Source: Bog-877 sp050734135
Lineage (GTDB): Bacteria > Chloroflexota > Dormibacteria > Aeolococcales > Bog-877
DNA length: 64,000 nucleotides
Direction: 5' to 3'
Assembly (NCBI GenBank): GCA_050734135.1
Contig: JBOHUG010000092.1
Location: 24,672-88,671, forward strand
The notes under the pieces were generated by a model. It was not told where the DNA came from. It made no database searches and saw nothing but the letters and a program-made list of their open reading frames with translations. Of the stretch, positions 26,522-34,555 are shown piece after piece. Both the position numbers and the translations under genes were made by a program. Position 1 is the first letter of the stretch. Each line of letters starts with the position of its first letter.

Positions 26522-28528
26522 ATGGCCTATGAGGCGATCGTCCCCGTCCAGCCCGGCGTCGCCACCCGGCACCAGCCGGAGTACCACAGGGACTATCTGA
26601 CCTTCAGCCGCAGCTATACCGTCGACGTCACCTACCGCTGTTTTCGGCGTTGCGGTTATTGCGAATACCGGCGGGACGATGGCGGACTCATCAGCCTCGC
26701 CGAGGTGGACCTCCAGCTGGACCAGGCGCACCTCCTGCAGTGCCGGGAGGTCCTGATCATGGCCGGGGAGCAGCCCTGGCGGCTCCCGGACCTGGGGATC
26801 GCCAGCGAGGACGCCTTCGTCGATCTGGTGGTGGAGATCTGCCGCCGGGCGATGCACCAAGGCCTGCTGCCGCACACCAATGTGGGGTTGCTCTCCAGAG
26901 CAAGCCTGGTCCGGCTCCAGCCCTGGAACGCCTCCATGGGCCTCATGCTCGAGACCGGCACGGATCAAATCCGGGCGCACGGCATGGGCGGTGGCAAGCG
27001 CTACCAGGAGCGGCTTGCCCATCTGAACTGGGCGGGAGAGCTGGGCATTCCCTTCACCACGGGAATCCTGGTCGGCATCGGCGAGAGCGAGGCCGATCGG
27101 CGCCACGCTCTGGAGCTGATCCGGGACTGCCACCTTCGGCACCACCACATCCAAGAGGTGATCGTCCAGAACTTCGTTCCCAAGCCCAACACCCCGATGG
27201 CTGACCAGCTGGCCCCGGACCCAGCGACGGTTTTGGCGACGGTGGAGCTGGCCCGGGAGATTCTCCCCATTGAGGTCGCGGTACAGGTCCCACCCAACCT
27301 CAACTTCCAGAACTGGCCGACCCTGGTCGAGGCCGGCGCTACCGACCTGGGCGGAATCTCCCAGGACGGGGACTCGGTCAGCCCGGCCTTCGACTGGCCC
27401 AGCGAGGCTGAACTTGGAGCCAAGGCGAAGACGCTCGGCTACCACCTGCAGGAGCGGCTCCCCGTGTATCAGGACTCGCTGGCGGACCTCCAGCCCGCTG
27501 CCGACCGACTGCGCCAGGAGCTGGTCGGGGACACCGTGACCTATGTCGTCAACCGCAACGTGAACATCAGCAACGTCTGCGTCGGCAGCTGTTCCTTCTG
27601 CGGCTTCCGCCGAAGTTCGATCAACGCCAAGGGCGCCTATTTCCACGACCACGACACCGTCTTCGCCAAGCTCGAGGACGCGGTCGCCCGCGGTGCCACC
27701 GAGATCTGCATGCAGTCGGGACTCACCCCGGAGCTGGATCTCGCCTTCTACGACCAGCTCTTCCGGGAGATCAAGGAGCGCTGGCCGACGCTGCACCTGC
27801 ACGCCCTCTCCCCCGAGGAGATCCGCTACATCTCGCAGGAATCTGGCAGATCGGTGGCGGACGTCCTCCGCCAGCTGAAAGACGCGGGCCTGGGGACGCT
27901 GCCCGGCACCGCAGCGGAGATCCTGGTCGAGGAGGTGCGCCGCATTCTCTGCCCGGAGAAGCTCACCAGCGCTGAGTGGGTGGAGATCGTCAGGACCGCG
28001 CACCAGGTGGGGATCCGGACCACCTCCACAATCATGTACGGCCACATCGAGACCCCCTGGCACCGCCTCCAGCACCTGGAGGTGATCCGCAACCTCCAGC
28101 GCGAGACCGGCGGCATCAGTGAGTTCGTGCTCTTGCCTTTCCAGGTCCAGCACAACACCCTGGGCAAGTACTTCGGCATCCGTCAGCCGCTCACGCTCGC
28201 GGACTCGTTGCGATTCACCGCCTTCTGTCGGCTCTACTTCGGCAGCGACATCCCCAACATCCAGACCAGCTGGGTCAAGCTGGGTAAGGACGGAGTCGCG
28301 GAATCGCTGCGCTACGGGGCCAACGATTTCGGGGGAACCCTGATGGAGGAGTCGATCACCAGGATGAGCGGAGCGGACCACGGCCAGAACCTTGATCCCG
28401 CGGAGATCGAGGCCGCCATCCGCGGAGCCGGACGGACGCCTCGGGAGCGGGACACCCTCTACCGGCCGGTCACGGCGCGGCCACGCGATCTCGCGCCGGC
28501 CGCCGTCGCCTCCGCCACGGCTGGCTGA
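26522..28528 (+). CDS. fbiC: FO synthase, fused CofG-CofH (coenzyme F420 biosynthesis)
   Basis: A 668-residue protein with two radical-SAM modules. The CofG half has CFRRCGYC (Cys40, Cys44, Cys47); the CofH half has CVGSCSFCGF (Cys353, Cys357, Cys360). Together they build the 7,8-didemethyl-8-hydroxy-5-deazariboflavin chromophore from tyrosine and a flavin-pathway intermediate. The fused form is usual in actinobacteria and relatives. At 668 residues it is shorter than the mycobacterial enzyme, mainly at the N-terminus. Other F420 genes are not in the window. The 3' end overlaps a convergent gene by 59 nt. Confidence 0.92.
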   Translation: MAYEAIVPVQPGVATRHQPEYHRDYLTFSRSYTVDVTYRCFRRCGYCEYRRDDGGLISLAEVDLQLDQAHLLQCREVLIMAGEQPWRLPDLGIASEDAFVDLVVEICRRAMHQGLLPHTNVGLLSRASLVRLQPWNASMGLMLETGTDQIRAHGMGGGKRYQERLAHLNWAGELGIPFTTGILVGIGESEADRRHALELIRDCHLRHHHIQEVIVQNFVPKPNTPMADQLAPDPATVLATVELAREILPIEVAVQVPPNLNFQNWPTLVEAGATDLGGISQDGDSVSPAFDWPSEAELGAKAKTLGYHLQERLPVYQDSLADLQPAADRLRQELVGDTVTYVVNRNVNISNVCVGSCSFCGFRRSSINAKGAYFHDHDTVFAKLEDAVARGATEICMQSGLTPELDLAFYDQLFREIKERWPTLHLHALSPEEIRYISQESGRSVADVLRQLKDAGLGTLPGTAAEILVEEVRRILCPEKLTSAEWVEIVRTAHQVGIRTTSTIMYGHIETPWHRLQHLEVIRNLQRETGGISEFVLLPFQVQHNTLGKYFGIRQPLTLADSLRFTAFCRLYFGSDIPNIQTSWVKLGKDGVAESLRYGANDFGGTLMEESITRMSGADHGQNLDPAEIEAAIRGAGRTPRERDTLYRPVTARPRDLAPAAVASATAG

Positions 28529-28955
28529 GGGCTCCCCCCAGCGCGATCCCCGGGATCAAACACGCCGCCTCGACGGCCCGGGTCAGCAGCTCGTTGGACC
28601 CCTGGGCGGGAATGAGCAGCAACGCCAGCGCCACCGGGAAGACGTACCAGCGCCAGGAGTAGCGGCTGGCTTTGATGTGGGGGCCGTAGTAGCAGCCGAA
28701 GGCGATCGCCAGGACCAAGCAGATCACCCCCAGGAGGAGATAGCCCGCCAGGTACTGGGGCAGCGCCGCCTGGTTCACCCCGACGGTGGCCCGAACGAAG
28801 AGGGCAGGCAGGTAGTCGGTGGCGTAGAAGGTAGCCAGGATCCAGGTCAAGGCATGCAGGCAGAAGGTGGACACCCGGAGGCTGCGACGGCGCCGCTCTA
28901 GCTTGGCTTCCGTCTCCTCAGGTGTAGCTGGGGGGCGCGGTGGACGCGGGCTCAC
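28470..28955 (-). CDS. Small hypothetical membrane protein
   Basis: A 161-residue protein from GTG 28955 with a basic N-terminus, four likely transmembrane helices (about 30-50, 63-84, 100-117, 126-143) and an Arg-rich tail. No family recognised. It overlaps the end of fbiC tail-to-tail by 59 nt, so its last 20 residues share DNA with the fbiC C-terminus; a shorter true reading cannot be excluded. Confidence 0.55.
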   Translation of the reverse strand: MSPRPPRPPATPEETEAKLERRRRSLRVSTFCLHALTWILATFYATDYLPALFVRATVGVNQAALPQYLAGYLLLGVICLVLAIAFGCYYGPHIKASRYSWRWYVFPVALALLLIPAQGSNELLTRAVEAACLIPGIALGGALSQPWRRRRRPARDRVAAP

Positions 28956-28995
28956 TCTGTCAAGTGTCCTCTCTGAAGCACTGACCGCGGCGGGC

Positions 28996-29001
28996 TAGAA
29001 T
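28996..29001 (+). promoter_or_regulatory. Putative -10 element of the recJ transcript
   Basis: TAGAAT, with weak CTGAAG at 28973-28978 as -35 (17-nt spacing). The predicted start of the RNA falls at the GTG of a 14-codon ORF (29011). Confidence 0.45.
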
Positions 29002-29010
29002 CGGTGGCCG

Positions 29011-29055
29011 GTGATCCCTACCCCCCGGCGATTCGCGCGACCCTCTCGAGCCTGA
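29011..29055 (+). CDS. Putative leaderless upstream ORF before recJ (14 aa)
   Basis: GTG 29011 lies 9 nt after TAGAAT. The peptide would be VIPTPRRFARPSRA. Its TGA (29053-29055) is followed by a single G and then the recJ GTG, ideal for re-initiation. This is the same geometry as the leaders before purB and the dienelactone hydrolase gene. Coding status is inferred. Confidence 0.4.
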   Translation: MIPTPRRFARPSRA

Positions 29056-29056
29056 G

Positions 29057-30787
29057 GTGAAGCGCGCCGTCCGGCAGTGGACCCTTCCCGTTCCGGGTGT
29101 GGAGTGGAGTGAGTCCGCATTCGAGCGAGTAGCTCGCGCGCGCGGAGGCACGGCGGCGCTCTCGCGTGCCGCCGCCGTTGCCGACGGCGAGGAGTTCGAC
29201 TCGCTGCTGCTCACCGACATGGCGCGGGCGGTCGAGCTGGTCGGGACGGCGCTCCGGGGTGACCAGCTGATCGCCATCTACGGGGACTACGACGCGGACG
29301 GGGTCACCGCCTGTGCTCTTTTGGTCCGATCACTGAGGGCGGCGGGAAACGATCCGATTGCCTACATCCCCCAGCGGCAGAGTGAGGGCTACGGCCTCAA
29401 TTCGGAGGCGCTGCTGGAGCTGCGCCAGAAGGGTGCCTCCCTGGTGATCACGGTGGATTGCGGGACCACGGCGGTGGAAGTTGCCCGCTCGCGGCCGGAG
29501 GGGCTCCAGCTGATCATCACGGACCACCACCTGCCCAATGCCGCCGCCGCTGGCGGGGGCGTCGAGCTGGCTCCCGCCGATGCCCTGATCAATCCGCAGC
29601 GGCCCGACGACCGCTACCCGTTCAAGGGCTTGGCGGGGGTGGGGGTCGCCTACAAGCTGGTGCGGGCCCTCGAGGCGGCCCGGCTCCTCCCCGAGGGAAC
29701 AGCGTCGGCTCAGCTGCCGCTGGTGGCGCTGGGCACGGTGGCCGACATGATGCCGCTCCAGGACGAGAACCGCTGGCTGGTGCGCCAGGGACTGCGCGCC
29801 TGGTCGGCGCACGCGCCCCAAGGGCTGCTCCAGCTGGCCAAGGTCGCCGGGGCGGATGGGCCGCCGACAAGTGGAGACCTGGGGTTCGGTCTGGCCCCCC
29901 GGATCAATGCCGCCGGCCGGATGGACGACCCCTGGCTGGCGCTCAGCTGCTGCCTCGCTGATGACCTCCAGGAGGCCCGGGAGGTCGCGGCCCGGCTGGA
30001 GGCGCTCAATCAGACCCGCCGGGCTTCACTGGCAGCGGCGCTGACTCGGGCCAGAGCCGAGGTGGCGGAGATGGCGGATGAGCTCCCGGTGATCGTGCTC
30101 GGTTGTGCGGAGATCATCCCGGGAGTGGTGGGACTGGTGGCAGGGAGGCTCGCCGAGGAGTTTGGCCGCCCTGCATTCATCTACAGCCAGACTGGCGAGG
30201 TGTGGAGGGGCTCGGCCCGAGGCGTTCCCGGGCTCAATGTGGTGCAGGCCCTCCAGGAGTGCTCGGACCATCTCCTCAGTTACGGGGGCCACCTTTCCGC
30301 CGGTGGTTTCAGTCTGCCCCCCAGATCAGCGGACGCCGCGGAGTTTGCCGCCAGGCTCGCGGTGGCGGTCCGGGAACAGCTCGGCGACCGCTCGCCAGTG
30401 CGGGCCTTTCAGGTCGATGCCGAGGTGGGGCTTGGGGAGTGCGGACTGGGCCTGGCCGAAGAGCTGCTCCTTCTCCAGCCCTGCGGCATCGGCAACCCCG
30501 CGGTCTTGCTCTGCGCCAACGACCTCACCGTGGTCCGAACCGAGCCCCTCGGCCAGAGCGGCGGCCACCTCAAGGTGATCCTCGCTGATGCTGGGGGGAG
30601 CGCCGAGGCCATCAGCTTCAGCCGACCGCATCTCCGGGCTCATCTCCCAGCAGGTCGGCGGATAGATGCCCTCTTCGAGCTTGAGGTGGATTCCTGGCGG
30701 GGCCGGCGCCGGCCCCGGCTGCTGCTGCGGGACCTGCGCCCAGCCCAGCGAGGCGCAGCCGGGGAGTTGACGGCGCCCGAGTTCTGA
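29057..30787 (+). CDS. recJ: Single-stranded-DNA-specific exonuclease RecJ
   Basis: A 576-residue DHH-family 5'-3' exonuclease. Metal-binding motifs: AIYGDYDADGVTACALL, VITVDCGTTAVEV, LIITDHHLPNA and the DHHA1 part with YGGHLSAGGFSL. The C-terminal OB-like domain (SWRGRRRPRLLLRDLRP) completes the core RecJ architecture. It acts in recombination and mismatch/base-excision repair. GTG start with no strong Shine-Dalgarno sequence, consistent with coupling to the upstream short ORF. Confidence 0.92.
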   Translation: MKRAVRQWTLPVPGVEWSESAFERVARARGGTAALSRAAAVADGEEFDSLLLTDMARAVELVGTALRGDQLIAIYGDYDADGVTACALLVRSLRAAGNDPIAYIPQRQSEGYGLNSEALLELRQKGASLVITVDCGTTAVEVARSRPEGLQLIITDHHLPNAAAAGGGVELAPADALINPQRPDDRYPFKGLAGVGVAYKLVRALEAARLLPEGTASAQLPLVALGTVADMMPLQDENRWLVRQGLRAWSAHAPQGLLQLAKVAGADGPPTSGDLGFGLAPRINAAGRMDDPWLALSCCLADDLQEAREVAARLEALNQTRRASLAAALTRARAEVAEMADELPVIVLGCAEIIPGVVGLVAGRLAEEFGRPAFIYSQTGEVWRGSARGVPGLNVVQALQECSDHLLSYGGHLSAGGFSLPPRSADAAEFAARLAVAVREQLGDRSPVRAFQVDAEVGLGECGLGLAEELLLLQPCGIGNPAVLLCANDLTVVRTEPLGQSGGHLKVILADAGGSAEAISFSRPHLRAHLPAGRRIDALFELEVDSWRGRRRPRLLLRDLRPAQRGAAGELTAPEF

Positions 30788-30794
30788 CTATTGT
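30767..30794 (+). promoter_or_regulatory. Promoter of the dienelactone hydrolase transcript
   Basis: TTGACG (30767-30772, inside the end of recJ), 16-nt spacer, TATTGT (30789-30794). The predicted RNA start coincides with GTG 30803 of a 14-codon ORF. Confidence 0.5.
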
Positions 30795-30802
30795 TGAGGT
30801 CA

Positions 30803-30847
30803 GTGGCGAAGGGCCCGAGCAAAGTGTGGGTGCGGAGGGAAGCGTGA
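30803..30847 (+). CDS. Putative leaderless upstream ORF before the hydrolase (14 aa)
   Basis: GTG 30803 lies 8 nt after the -10. The ORF encodes VAKGPSKVWVRREA and its TGA (30845-30847) overlaps the ATG of the next gene as TGATG. It also contains that gene's GGAGGG ribosome site. Coding status inferred from the promoter position and the stop-start overlap. Confidence 0.4.
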   Translation: MAKGPSKVWVRREA

Positions 30848-31533
30848 TGGCCGGTCGGATGGTCGAATTCCCCAGTAACGGCAGCCCTTCCACCGGGTAC
30901 CTGAGCGTACCTTCGTCCGGTCCCGGTTCGGGACTGGTGGTGGTTCAGGAGTGGTGGGGGCTCACTGATCAGATCAAACGCACTGCCGACCGTTTCGCCG
31001 AGGCCGGGTTCGCTGCTCTGGTTCCCGATCTCTACCACGGCCGGGTGATCGGGCTCCACGAGCCCGACGAAGCAGGCAAGGCGTTGATGGAGCTGGACCA
31101 AGCCAGGGCGGCCCAGGAGCTCCGGGGCGCTGTCGACTACCTGCTCAGCTCAGGGGAGGCAACCGGCGACTACGTCGGAACGGTCGGCTACTGCATGGGT
31201 GGCGGGCTGGCGATCACGCTCGCGGCCAGCCACGATAAGGTTGGGGCGGTGGTCGCCTTCTACGGCATCCCCAGCCCAGAAACTGATCTAAGCAAGATCG
31301 CAGGAGCCGTGATCGGCCACTTCGGTGATCACGACGACTTCGCCAGCCCAGAGGCCGCCCGCAAGCTGAGCGAAGGACTGCAAGCGGCCCAGGTCGCCCA
31401 CACCTTCTACACCTACCCCGGTGGCCAGCACGCCTTCACCAACGACGATCGCCCCGAGGTCTATGACTCCGACGCGGACCAGCTCTCCTGGCAGCGATCG
31501 ATCGAGTTCCTACGCCAAAACCTGAAGCCGTGA
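30847..31533 (+). CDS. Dienelactone hydrolase family protein
   Basis: A 228-residue alpha/beta hydrolase. ATG 30847 follows GGAGGG. The Glu of the family is in VVQEWWGL, the Cys nucleophile in GYCMGGGLA, the Asp in GHFGDHDDFAS and the His in GGQHAFTN. Family members hydrolyse dienelactones from chlorocatechol breakdown or other small lactones and esters; no aromatic degradation genes are nearby, so the real substrate is open. Followed by a 7-bp hairpin. Confidence 0.85.
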   Translation: MAGRMVEFPSNGSPSTGYLSVPSSGPGSGLVVVQEWWGLTDQIKRTADRFAEAGFAALVPDLYHGRVIGLHEPDEAGKALMELDQARAAQELRGAVDYLLSSGEATGDYVGTVGYCMGGGLAITLAASHDKVGAVVAFYGIPSPETDLSKIAGAVIGHFGDHDDFASPEAARKLSEGLQAAQVAHTFYTYPGGQHAFTNDDRPEVYDSDADQLSWQRSIEFLRQNLKP

Positions 31534-31540
31534 CCGGGGC

Positions 31541-31560
31541 CGCTCCAGCCATTTGGAGCG
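31541..31560 (+). terminator. Possible terminator hairpin after the hydrolase
   Basis: CGCTCCA / TGGAGCG, perfect 7-bp stem with loop GCCATT, 8 nt after the stop codon. No T-tract follows, so intrinsic termination is uncertain. Confidence 0.35.
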
Positions 31561-31571
31561 CCGCCTAACCC

Positions 31572-33125
31572 GTGACCAAGTCACGGCAGCCGAACGGCGC
31601 CCTACTGGGCGCCTGCGCGGCCGGCCTGACCCTGGGAGCCACGCTGCTGGTGCGGGTCACGACTGGCCTGCCATCGCTCAGCGAAATTGTCGGGAACGGG
31701 ATGGCCCTGCTCTTGCCCGGCAGTGTCTTCGGCACCCTGATCGACACCCTCCAAGAGCGCGGGCGTCCTCTCCTTTTGCTGGGGACCTCATGCGCGATCG
31801 TGGTGGTGGGGGCTATTTTGGGGCGCTGGCTGGCCGGCTGGAGCTGGCGGGCGGTGGCACCGTATCCGGCGGCGCCTGCGTCGCGGCGAGGTCGGGCGGT
31901 CGTGCGCTGGCTGCTGCCGGCGCTGGTGCTTTGGGTGCTGACGCTGCCGTTGGTGGCGTTGGGAGAGGGCTCTCTGGCAGTTCCCTCCACCGCCGCTGCC
32001 CTGGTCGACTGGCTCCTGCTCACGGGCCTGGTGGAACTGCTCCTGGAGCTGCCGCAGCAGGGTGGCAGCCATCCCGGTCGCGTGGGCAGAAACGCCAACG
32101 GCAGTATTCCGCGACGCACCTTCCTGGCCGGGGCGGGGGGGATCCTCGGGCTGATCAGCCTCGGCTACCTCGGATTGGACGTGCTGACCGCCAGCTCGCC
32201 GCCGGTACCCAAGCTGAACCTGGGAGAGGTGCCGGGTGGCCCTGGGGGCGAGTTGCCGAGCGGGCTCACCTCCACCGCCGACTTCTATGTAGTTTCCAAG
32301 GACCTTTTCGGGCCGCCGTCGGTGGATGCCGCCAGCTGGCGGCTCGAGGTGGGCGGCCTCCATCCCTACCAGCTCAGCTACCCCGAACTCCTGGCGGAGC
32401 CCCACCAGCCCCAGACCCAGACCCTCGAATGCATCTCCAACCCGGTCGGCGGCACCCTGATCAGCACCGGGGTCTGGCGCGGGGTCCAGCTGAGCCGGCT
32501 GCTGCAGCGGGCCGGGGTGCCGTCAGGCACCAAACAGGTCCTCTTCGGCTGTGTCGACGGCTACACCGAGAGCCTGGCGCTGGACCAGGCGACGGCTCGA
32601 ACGACGCTGCTGGTGGATCACCTCAACGGAGCTCCGCTCACAGCTCAGCACGGCTTTCCGGCGCGGGTCCTGGTGGTAGACCACTACGGCATGAAGAACC
32701 CGAAGTGGCTCAACGCCATCAAGTTCTCCTCTGAGCCGTACTTTGGCTATTGGGAGCAGCAGGGCTGGAATGCCGGCGCCTACCCCAGGATCTTCTCCCG
32801 GTTCGACTTCCCCGCCGGTAATGGGTCTCTCGCTGCTGGCCGGAGCTATCTGCTCACCGGGGTGGCCTACGCCGATACCCGGGGCATCTCCCGGGTGGAG
32901 ATCAGCCTGGATGGAAGCAAGAGCTGGTCGTCGGCCCACCTGGAACGGCCGCTGTCGCCCTATACCTGGACCCTCTGGAGCTTCCGCTGGCGGCCCTCGT
33001 CCGGGTTCTACACCATGCGGCTCCGGGCTCGTGATGGCCGCGGCAACTACCAGCAACCAGGGCAGGGTCAGACCTACCCCAACGGCGCCAACGGTCTCCA
33101 ACAGGTCACTGTCCTGGTGCGTTGA
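31572..33125 (+). CDS. Membrane-anchored sulfite-oxidase-family molybdopterin oxidoreductase
   Basis: A 517-residue protein. Residues 1-160 contain about five hydrophobic helices. An internal RRTFLAGAGG followed by a hydrophobic stretch (residues 181-205) looks like a Tat-type or anchor sequence. The catalytic domain follows, with the molybdenum-ligand Cys287 in LECISNPVGG and substrate-pocket segments VDHYGMKNPKWL and YPRIFSRFDFPAG, then a dimerisation domain (RVEISLDGSKSW). Members oxidise sulfite or reduce S- or N-oxides; with the redox partner unknown, substrate cannot be set. GTG start. Confidence 0.82.
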   Translation: MTKSRQPNGALLGACAAGLTLGATLLVRVTTGLPSLSEIVGNGMALLLPGSVFGTLIDTLQERGRPLLLLGTSCAIVVVGAILGRWLAGWSWRAVAPYPAAPASRRGRAVVRWLLPALVLWVLTLPLVALGEGSLAVPSTAAALVDWLLLTGLVELLLELPQQGGSHPGRVGRNANGSIPRRTFLAGAGGILGLISLGYLGLDVLTASSPPVPKLNLGEVPGGPGGELPSGLTSTADFYVVSKDLFGPPSVDAASWRLEVGGLHPYQLSYPELLAEPHQPQTQTLECISNPVGGTLISTGVWRGVQLSRLLQRAGVPSGTKQVLFGCVDGYTESLALDQATARTTLLVDHLNGAPLTAQHGFPARVLVVDHYGMKNPKWLNAIKFSSEPYFGYWEQQGWNAGAYPRIFSRFDFPAGNGSLAAGRSYLLTGVAYADTRGISRVEISLDGSKSWSSAHLERPLSPYTWTLWSFRWRPSSGFYTMRLRARDGRGNYQQPGQGQTYPNGANGLQQVTVLVR

Positions 33126-33131
33126 TCCAGG

Positions 33132-33836
33132 CTACTGGGTAGCCCCTGCCCGAGGGCGGGCCCCGAAGAGCAGACTGCCGATGCGCACCTCAGTGCTTCC
33201 CTCGGCGATGGCGGTCAGAAAGTCGCCACTCATTCCCATGCTGAGCACCGGCAGGCGACGGCCACTCAACTGGCGCAACCGGTCGAGCAGCTCGCGACAA
33301 GCGGAGAATGCTCGACCGGGAGTGTCGGGATCGGCGACCGTCATCAACCCCAGCACCTCGATTCCGTCCAGATCCAGCAGCTGCGAAAACTCCGCCTCCA
33401 GTCGGCCTGGCGGGAACCCCGTTCGCCGCGCCAACCCAGTGAGCTCCACTTCACACAGTACCGGTACTCTCGGCTGGTCCTGGCGAGCTCGAGAGAGCAG
33501 GCGAGCCAGCTCCAGGCTGTCTAGGCTCTCGACCATGTGGAACAGCTCAGCCGCCCGCTTGGCCTTGTTGCGCTGCAGGTGCCCGAGCAGATGCCACTGA
33601 ACCGGCGGCGCTCCTGACTCCCGGAGGAGCTGGTTCTTCGCTGAACACTCCTGGAGGTAGTTCTCTCCTAAGGACGTCATCCCCAGCGCGGCGGCTTGCC
33701 AGGCGACAGCTGCCGGCTGGCCCTTGCTCACCGCCAGCACGGTGACGCTCTCCTCCTGGCGGCCGAACTCGCGCTCAGCTTGGCGAATCGACGCCAGCAC
33801 CTCCGCCAGCCGGGCTCGAAGCGCGGGGTCGGTCAG
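33132..33836 (-). CDS. YggS-family PLP homeostasis protein (probable CTG start)
   Basis: A PLP-binding barrel protein of the YggS/PROSC family: VTVLAVSKGQPAA with the PLP Lys, LGENYLQE, WHLLGHLQRNKAK, and LSMGMSGDF plus RIGSLLFGAR near the end. These proteins buffer pyridoxal phosphate. GTG 33800 would remove the first helix; the CTG at 33836, overlapping the nrdR stop as CTGA, adds TDPALRARLAEV and restores the usual N-terminal length (234 residues). No ATG, GTG or TTG exists in that extension. Pdx genes for PLP synthesis are at 51931-53425. Confidence 0.85.
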   Translation of the reverse strand: MTDPALRARLAEVLASIRQAEREFGRQEESVTVLAVSKGQPAAVAWQAAALGMTSLGENYLQECSAKNQLLRESGAPPVQWHLLGHLQRNKAKRAAELFHMVESLDSLELARLLSRARQDQPRVPVLCEVELTGLARRTGFPPGRLEAEFSQLLDLDGIEVLGLMTVADPDTPGRAFSACRELLDRLRQLSGRRLPVLSMGMSGDFLTAIAEGSTEVRIGSLLFGARPRAGATQ

Positions 33837-34333
33837 CGGGATCGCAGCCTCCGGGACCGCTTGACCGGGGAACCGCCGGGAGCTGCCGAGAGCAGGTGGT
33901 CAATCTCGTTGCGGACCTCGGAGACATCCCGGAAGGATCGATACACCGAGGCAAAGCGCACGTAGGCGACGTCGTCCAGCTTGCGCAGGTGCTCCATCAC
34001 CAACTCACCCACCTCGACGCTGGGCAGCTCCGACTGGCCCCGGCCCCGCAGCTCCGCCTCGATCTCCTCAACCATCTGGGAGATCACGGTCGGGGAGATG
34101 TCGCGCTTCTTGCAGGCGTTCATCAGGCCCTGGAAGAGCTTGGCCCGGTCGAAGTCCTCGCGGCGGCCATCCTTCTTGACGATGTAGAAGGGGATCGACT
34201 CGATCCGCTCGTACGTGGTGAAGCGCTTCCCACAGCTGTTGCAAGCTCGCCGACGCCGGATCGCCTCTCCCGTCTCCGAGTCCCGGGAGTCCACCACCCG
34301 GAGATCGTTGTGGTTGCAGTAGGGGCAGCGCAC
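33833..34333 (-). CDS. nrdR: Transcriptional repressor NrdR
   Basis: A 166-residue protein. Start GTG 34333, five nt after AGGAG, giving RCPYCNHNDLRVVDSRD. The N-terminal zinc ribbon has CPYC and CNSCGKRF, followed by the ATP-cone domain (FYIVKKDGRREDFDRAKL). NrdR represses ribonucleotide reductase genes by sensing ATP/dATP. No nrd gene is in the window. Its stop overlaps the next gene's apparent CTG start. Confidence 0.93.
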   Translation of the reverse strand: MRCPYCNHNDLRVVDSRDSETGEAIRRRRACNSCGKRFTTYERIESIPFYIVKKDGRREDFDRAKLFQGLMNACKKRDISPTVISQMVEEIEAELRGRGQSELPSVEVGELVMEHLRKLDDVAYVRFASVYRSFRDVSEVRNEIDHLLSAAPGGSPVKRSRRLRSR

Positions 34334-34386
34334 AGACACTCCTATTCGGTCGGGGGACACCCCGAAATATGGGGGTGGTAGAGGCA

Positions 34387-34415
34387 TTGTATACCCCATC
34401 TTGTGTCGCGTCACC
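34387..34415 (-). promoter_or_regulatory. nrdR promoter with possible NrdR-box half
   Basis: Read on the minus strand: GTGACG (34415-34410), 17-nt spacer, TACAAT (34392-34387), then about 50 nt to the nrdR GTG with its AGGAG. The spacer contains ACACAAGAT, matching one arm of the published NrdR-box pattern, while the other arm is poor. Autoregulation is therefore only a suggestion. Confidence 0.45.
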
Positions 34416-34555
34416 GTTCCGAACCTGGCTTGTGGCTCCCCTGGTGGCGGAGAACTTGGGGGCCAGGTCAATCTCGGGCATCCCAGCCCCAACCTGTGGT
34501 CAGGGCGATCCGACGCCAATCGCATGGGCCTCGGTTCGACCCGAGGAGCCAGCCC

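Noticed and set aside
26429..28381. A 650-residue open frame antisense to fbiC
   Set aside because: It mirrors the real gene in a GC-rich frame; its product is rich in Gly/Arg/Asp with no recognisable domain, while fbiC shows two radical-SAM motifs.
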